From an uncultured Erysipelotrichaceae bacterium (GTDB lineage: Bacteria > Bacillota_I > Bacilli_A > Erysipelotrichales > Erysipelotrichaceae), in the NCBI GenBank assembly GCA_937874965.1, contig CALNCD010000066.1:1-9666 (forward strand): a stretch of 9,666 nt of DNA, written 5' to 3'. Below, piece after piece: positions 6,524 through 9,666 of the stretch. Each line of letters begins with the position of its first letter. The first letter of the stretch is position 1. The notes under the pieces are model-generated. The model was not told the origin of the DNA and ran no database searches. It was given only the letters and a program-made list of their open reading frames with translations. The translations under genes were made by a program, and so were the position numbers.

Positions 6524-7489
6524 TTAGTTTCCTGCCCAGTATGCTTTGATCTTGTCATACATTGTGTTATCTGCAAATGTGATGGTCAGCTTATCGCCCG
6601 CTTCAACCAAAGCCTTGACCGCCAGGTTATCATCCTTATAGTAAGTAATGACAGAACTATAGAAGGTTGAGTCTCCCTTGAAGTTTTCAAAAGCTGAACC
6701 ATCGTTCTTAATCAGATGATAGCCGAACTGTGTCTTGACCCAGCCGGAAACTTCGCCATCAGCAAGCTTCAAGGCTGCTGCACGGAAATCGGCATCGTAT
6801 TTCGTATCTGTCGAATCAATATACCCGACTTTTCCATCGAGTACACGTGTGGATTCATCTTCAGAGTAATCATACGCAACATCAGTAAATGACTTGCCTT
6901 CTGATAAGGCTTTATCAACCGCAGCCATACGTGCTTTTTCATCTGCAGTCGGATTATCAGGGTCACTCATCGAAATGAGAATGTGTGAAACAGAACGCGG
7001 GGATTGAGCCGCCTTGAATGCAGGCAATAAATCGGCGCTCTTCTCATTGATATAGCCTTGAATGATCTGGTCGACTTTCTTGGAGTTAATGTAGTACTCG
7101 GCGAAATCCGTAAAACCAAGAGCTTTCATTTGTTTCTGGATGCTTGCTTCGTCATATCCGTAAGAAACATAGTTCTTCAATGTCGTGGCAGCTTCTGTGG
7201 TGTAAGTGCTGATTTCATCGCTGGTCAATGTAATGGACTGATCAGCAATTTCCTTTTGAAGCAAGGAAGACAATTGAGAAACCATCACATCGGTTCCTGA
7301 GTAATAATTGGTGTAGTATTCATCAGCTGTGAAATTAACGCCGTTGATCTCAAATACCACATCCGTACCGTTCACACTTTTCCCAGTGAACACTGAACTG
7401 ACTTTATCATTAATGAAGACGCCGATGATCCCGATGAAGATCACAGCGACTAAGATGACAAACCAGAATTTTTTTAATATATTCGTCAT
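6524..7489 (-). CDS. prsA: Membrane-anchored PrsA-like peptidyl-prolyl cis-trans isomerase (parvulin)
   Basis: This is an extracytoplasmic foldase that isomerises prolyl bonds in exported proteins. Of 321 residues, 8-26 form a single hydrophobic helix. There is no Cys near it, so it should stay as an uncleaved membrane anchor and not a lipid anchor as in classical PrsA. Residues 40-160 resemble the SurA/PrsA N-terminal chaperone part. Residues 165-262 are a clear parvulin domain: SHILI (168-172), GKSFTDVAYDYSED (198-211), DGKVGYID (218-225), ADGEVSGWVKTQFGYHLI (243-260). The start has AGGAGG (7500-7495) 5 bases upstream and a promoter directly before it. It is the first gene of a two-gene operon with the lipoprotein foldase. 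The symbol is used in the family sense; substrate range is unknown. Confidence 0.87.
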   Translation of the reverse strand: MTNILKKFWFVILVAVIFIGIIGVFINDKVSSVFTGKSVNGTDVVFEINGVNFTADEYYTNYYSGTDVMVSQLSSLLQKEIADQSITLTSDEISTYTTEAATTLKNYVSYGYDEASIQKQMKALGFTDFAEYYINSKKVDQIIQGYINEKSADLLPAFKAAQSPRSVSHILISMSDPDNPTADEKARMAAVDKALSEGKSFTDVAYDYSEDESTRVLDGKVGYIDSTDTKYDADFRAAALKLADGEVSGWVKTQFGYHLIKNDGSAFENFKGDSTFYSSVITYYKDDNLAVKALVEAGDKLTITFADNTMYDKIKAYWAGN

Positions 7490-7514
7490 TTGAGTCCTCC
7501 TCTAAACCTATCAC

Positions 7515-7543
7515 ATTATATGGTATTTACTAGGATTATGCAA
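7515..7543 (-). promoter_or_regulatory. Promoter of the foldase operon
   Basis: On the - strand, TTGCAT (7543-7538) and a perfect TATAAT (7520-7515) are separated by exactly 17 bp, as for a housekeeping sigma-A promoter. The -35 box keeps only the TTG of the consensus. Transcription would start near 7508, giving a leader of about 19 nt with the AGGAGG of the first foldase gene. Confidence 0.65.
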
Positions 7544-7555
7544 TATTTCCGGATT

Positions 7556-7569
7556 TGAAATAAATTTCA
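7556..7569. promoter_or_regulatory. Short palindrome between divergent promoters, possible operator
   Basis: TGAAAT and ATTTCA form a perfect 6-bp inverted repeat around AA. It lies 12 bp upstream of the -35 box of the foldase promoter and about 50 bp upstream of the sufC -10. Position and symmetry would suit a dimeric regulator, but the sequence is AT-rich and short enough to arise by chance. Confidence 0.25.
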
Positions 7570-7618
7570 CAACAACCCGAATCCAAAGAGTGTAAATAAA
7601 ATATCATGGCACGAAGTA

Positions 7619-7627
7619 TGCTATAAT
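7619..7627 (+). promoter_or_regulatory. Extended -10 promoter of the suf operon
   Basis: The sequence reads TGCTATAAT, a perfect TATAAT preceded by the TG of an extended -10 element. No -35 hexamer is visible at 17-18 bp spacing (7598-7604 is all A and T), which an extended -10 can tolerate. Transcription would start near 7634, 30 bases before sufC, with GGAGG (7653-7657) in the leader. Confidence 0.65.
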
Positions 7628-7663
7628 GAGTTGAGTTTAGAAAAGTAAAAGTGGAGGAAAATC

Positions 7664-8482
7664 ATGTCAGTCTTGAAAATTGAAAATTTGCATGTCTCGA
7701 TTGAAGACAAAGAAATATTGAAAGGAATCGATCTCGTTGTTAAATCGGGTGAAATCCACGCGATTATGGGACCGAATGGAAATGGAAAATCGACACTGTT
7801 ATCTGCGATTATGGGACATCCTAAATATCAGGTTACCGAAGGCTCAATCACTTTTGATGATCAGGATGTTCTGGCCATGGAAGTTGACGAGAGAAGCCGT
7901 GTCGGTCTTTTTTTAGGAATGCAGTATCCGATGGAAGTTACTGGAGTTACCAATTCGGACTTTATGAAATCTGCCATCAATGCGCGGCGTGAACAGCCGA
8001 TCGGATTATTTGAATTCGTCAAGTCGATGGAAGGGTCTATTGAAAAACTCCAGATGAACAGTGATTTGGCGCATCGTTATCTGAATGAAGGTTTCAGCGG
8101 CGGTGAAAAGAAGCGAAACGAGATTCTTCAGATGCTGATGCTGAAGCCGGAAATTGTCATGCTTGATGAAATTGATTCTGGTCTTGATATTGATGCATTG
8201 CGCATTGTCGCAACTGTTCTTCTAGAAGAGTATGAAAAACGGAAGATCGGGTTAATTATTGTTTCGCACTATGAACGTTTCTTTGAACTGATTGCGCCAA
8301 CGCATACGCATATTCTGATTAACGGTAAAATCGTGATGAGTTCTGACGCATCACTGGTCAAGCGTATCGATGCTGATGGGTATGATTGGATCAGCAGGGA
8401 ACTCGGTCTGGAAGTGAAGAAGGAAGTCAAACCGGTTTCTTCGATTGAAAACTGTGCAGTTAAGGAAAAAGTTGGGTTGTAG
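7664..8482 (+). CDS. sufC: Fe-S cluster assembly ATPase SufC
   Basis: SufC is the cytoplasmic ABC-type ATPase of the SUF system; it drives shape changes in the SufB-SufD scaffold on which Fe-S clusters are built. The 272-residue protein has all motifs: Walker A GPNGNGKST (36-44), Q-loop Gln87 in GMQYPMEVTGV, the SufC-type signature FSGGEKKRNEILQML (144-158), Walker B VMLDEIDSGLD (165-175) and His202 in SHYERFF. The tail after residue 250 (ending ENCAVKEKVGL) is not part of the ABC fold. GGAGG at 7653-7657 supports the ATG. It is the first gene of the suf operon, expressed divergently from the foldase operon; the sufD start follows one base after its stop. Confidence 0.96.
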   Translation: MSVLKIENLHVSIEDKEILKGIDLVVKSGEIHAIMGPNGNGKSTLLSAIMGHPKYQVTEGSITFDDQDVLAMEVDERSRVGLFLGMQYPMEVTGVTNSDFMKSAINARREQPIGLFEFVKSMEGSIEKLQMNSDLAHRYLNEGFSGGEKKRNEILQMLMLKPEIVMLDEIDSGLDIDALRIVATVLLEEYEKRKIGLIIVSHYERFFELIAPTHTHILINGKIVMSSDASLVKRIDADGYDWISRELGLEVKKEVKPVSSIENCAVKEKVGL

Positions 8483-8483
8483 T

Positions 8484-9310
8484 ATGGCTAGAGAATCAGT
8501 TGAGTTCAATATTCAGGCTAATGAAATAGTTCAATGTGCGGATAACACACAGACAGTACTGAATCTTAGCGTAAACGATACGTTAGACATTAGTGTGGAA
8601 TTGGTTGAAAATACAAGCGGAATCCTTGTTATTAATGTTGAGGGTATAGGGCGTTTAAATCTTGTTCTGAATTGCCTGGAGGGGTCATCGTTTGATTACC
8701 TTTGGGTTAACAAGAGCGACACTTCGTTGGTCGTCAATGAGACAGTCTACCTCGGTAAGCAGGCAAGTCTACGTACGAATTATGGAGAGATGACGTCAGG
8801 CGAGCATGAAAAGACGACAGTCTTTCATATGATCGGGGAGCGCTCAGTCGTGGATGTGCGCAGTGCCAGCATCACATTCAACAAGATGAGCTGGGATATG
8901 AGTGTCGAACATGAGGCAAAATATACTGAAGCCAATCTTCGTAATTATGCAATCGGTCTCGAGAATTCAGAATTTGTTCTGAAAGTTATCGGTCATATTC
9001 TGAATGGGAACTCCGGCTCGCAAACGCATCAGACCAGCCGTGTTCTGAATGTTTCTGATAAAATTACCGCTGTTGTTTATCCGGAACTATTGATTGATGA
9101 GAATGATGTTGCTGCTTCTCATGCGTGCACCATGGGACAACCTGATCCAGAGCAGGTTTATTATCTGCAAGCGCGTGGTTTGCCTGAGCGTGAAGCGTTA
9201 AGCTGATTACGCTTGGCTATCTTCTGCCAATTACTCAAGGAATTGAAGATGAGACAATTAAAACCATGCTGAATGATGAAATTATAGTGAAGGTCGGTCA
9301 AAATGTTTGA
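8484..9310 (+). pseudogene. sufD: SufD-like Fe-S scaffold protein, SufBD core only, with a one-base frameshift
   Basis: SufD joins SufB and SufC in the cytoplasmic Fe-S scaffold complex. The ATG at 8484 gives a frame that ends at TGA 9204-9206 after 240 residues, in the middle of the conserved C-terminal motif. Reading on in the frame that starts at 9203 gives LITLGYLLPITQGIEDETIK and 15 more residues to TGA 9308-9310, a natural family ending. One base is therefore missing near 9201. The restored protein would have about 275 residues. That is much shorter than SufD of E. coli or B. subtilis (over 400) and covers only the beta-helical SufBD core. The conserved motif SHACTMGQPDPEQVYYLQARG (from Ser212) includes His213, equivalent to the functional His of SufD. 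Translation probably depends on coupling to sufC, since no good ribosome binding site precedes it. SufB is less likely, because the family member next to sufC and before sufS is usually SufD. An assembly error or a recent mutation are both possible. Confidence 0.82.
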
Positions 9311-9666
9311 TGTGGAGCGGATTCGCCTGGATTTCCCTTTTATTGCGAATCATCTGAATGATGCTAAGGGGCCGTTGGTCTATTTTGATAATGCAGCCAC
9401 AACGCTTAAACCTAAAGTAGTTATCGATTCAATTCAAAGGTATTATACTCATGAATCTGTGAATATTCACCGTGGGGATTATGATCTATCCTTTGATATT
9501 ACAGCCCGTTATGATGCTGTCCGTGAACAGGTGGGCAAATTCATCAATGCTGAGACGAAAGAAGTTGTATTTACCTCCGGTGCAAGTGCTTCCTTGAATC
9601 TGGTCGCTTTCGGTTATGGACGCCATATTCTTAAGAAGGGCGATGTTATTCTAACAACAGAATCAG
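9303..9666 (+). CDS. sufS: SufS-type cysteine desulfurase, 3' end cut off by the window
   Basis: SufS is a pyridoxal-phosphate enzyme that takes sulfur from cysteine and supplies it to Fe-S cluster assembly. Only the first 121 residues are present. They show the class V aminotransferase start typical of SufS: YFDNAATTLKP (27-37), a VNIHRGDYDLS segment (53-63) matching the family's N-V-H-R-G region, EVVFTSGASASLNLVAFG (87-104), and KKGDVILTTES at the edge. The PLP lysine and the catalytic cysteine lie beyond the window. SGASASLN stands where many relatives have a GTTEAIN-like cofactor loop, a modest deviation. The ATG at 9303 overlaps the restored sufD end by 8 bases; GAAGG (9289-9293) is a plausible ribosome binding site. 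Confidence 0.9.
   Translation, partial: MFDVERIRLDFPFIANHLNDAKGPLVYFDNAATTLKPKVVIDSIQRYYTHESVNIHRGDYDLSFDITARYDAVREQVGKFINAETKEVVFTSGASASLNLVAFGYGRHILKKGDVILTTES

Noticed and set aside
6410..6670. Open frame on the + strand at the junction of the two foldase genes.
   Set aside because: It runs antisense to the signal peptide and ribosome binding site of the lipoprotein gene and has no start signal of its own.
9190..9206. Programmed frameshift in sufD.
   Set aside because: No slippery heptamer, no internal Shine-Dalgarno-like stimulator at proper distance and no obvious downstream pseudoknot; SufD is not known to use frameshifting.

Overview
The window looks like a chromosomal stretch of a low-to-moderate GC Gram-positive bacterium (Firmicutes). 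The evidence is strong AGGAGG-type ribosome binding sites, two exported proteins with lipoprotein signals, a TTG start, TATAAT-type promoters, and suf genes in the Firmicutes-like order sufC-sufD-sufS. A member of the Erysipelotrichia or a relative is my guess, made from the style of the proteins only. No mobile element, tRNA, rRNA or CRISPR array was seen.

Left part (1-5506): a phosphate-starvation locus on the + strand. It opens with the 3' part of a PhoR-type sensor kinase and its own terminator. The pst operon follows: pstS, pstC, pstA, pstB, phoU, closed by a strong terminator. Four TTAACA-like repeats at an 11-bp period, ending 9 bp before a perfect TATAAT, sit over the end of phoR. They form a convincing PhoP-activated promoter for pstS. 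The kinase and its unseen response regulator would therefore switch on the transporter, and PhoU would link the transporter's state back to the kinase.

The most unusual gene is pstS. Its phosphate-binding halves are in swapped order: the part that is C-terminal in ordinary PstS comes first and the N-terminal part second, in a protein of normal total length. This looks like a circular permutation. The frame is also broken by an in-frame TAA at codon 144. The pstA permease carries an extra domain of about 140 residues outside the membrane.

Middle (5507-7500): a two-gene operon on the - strand, convergent with pst. It encodes two PrsA/SurA-like foldases. The first is membrane-anchored with an intact parvulin domain; the second is a lipoprotein whose parvulin domain looks degenerate. 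It has its own promoter and terminator.

Right part (7501-9666): a divergent promoter region, then the start of a suf iron-sulfur assembly operon: sufC (ATPase), a short sufD reduced to the SufBD core, and the 5' part of sufS (cysteine desulfurase). sufD carries a one-base frameshift at about 9201; the missing 35 C-terminal codons are intact in another frame, up to an 8-base overlap with sufS. Two single-base lesions in otherwise intact operons suggest either sequence errors or very recent mutations.
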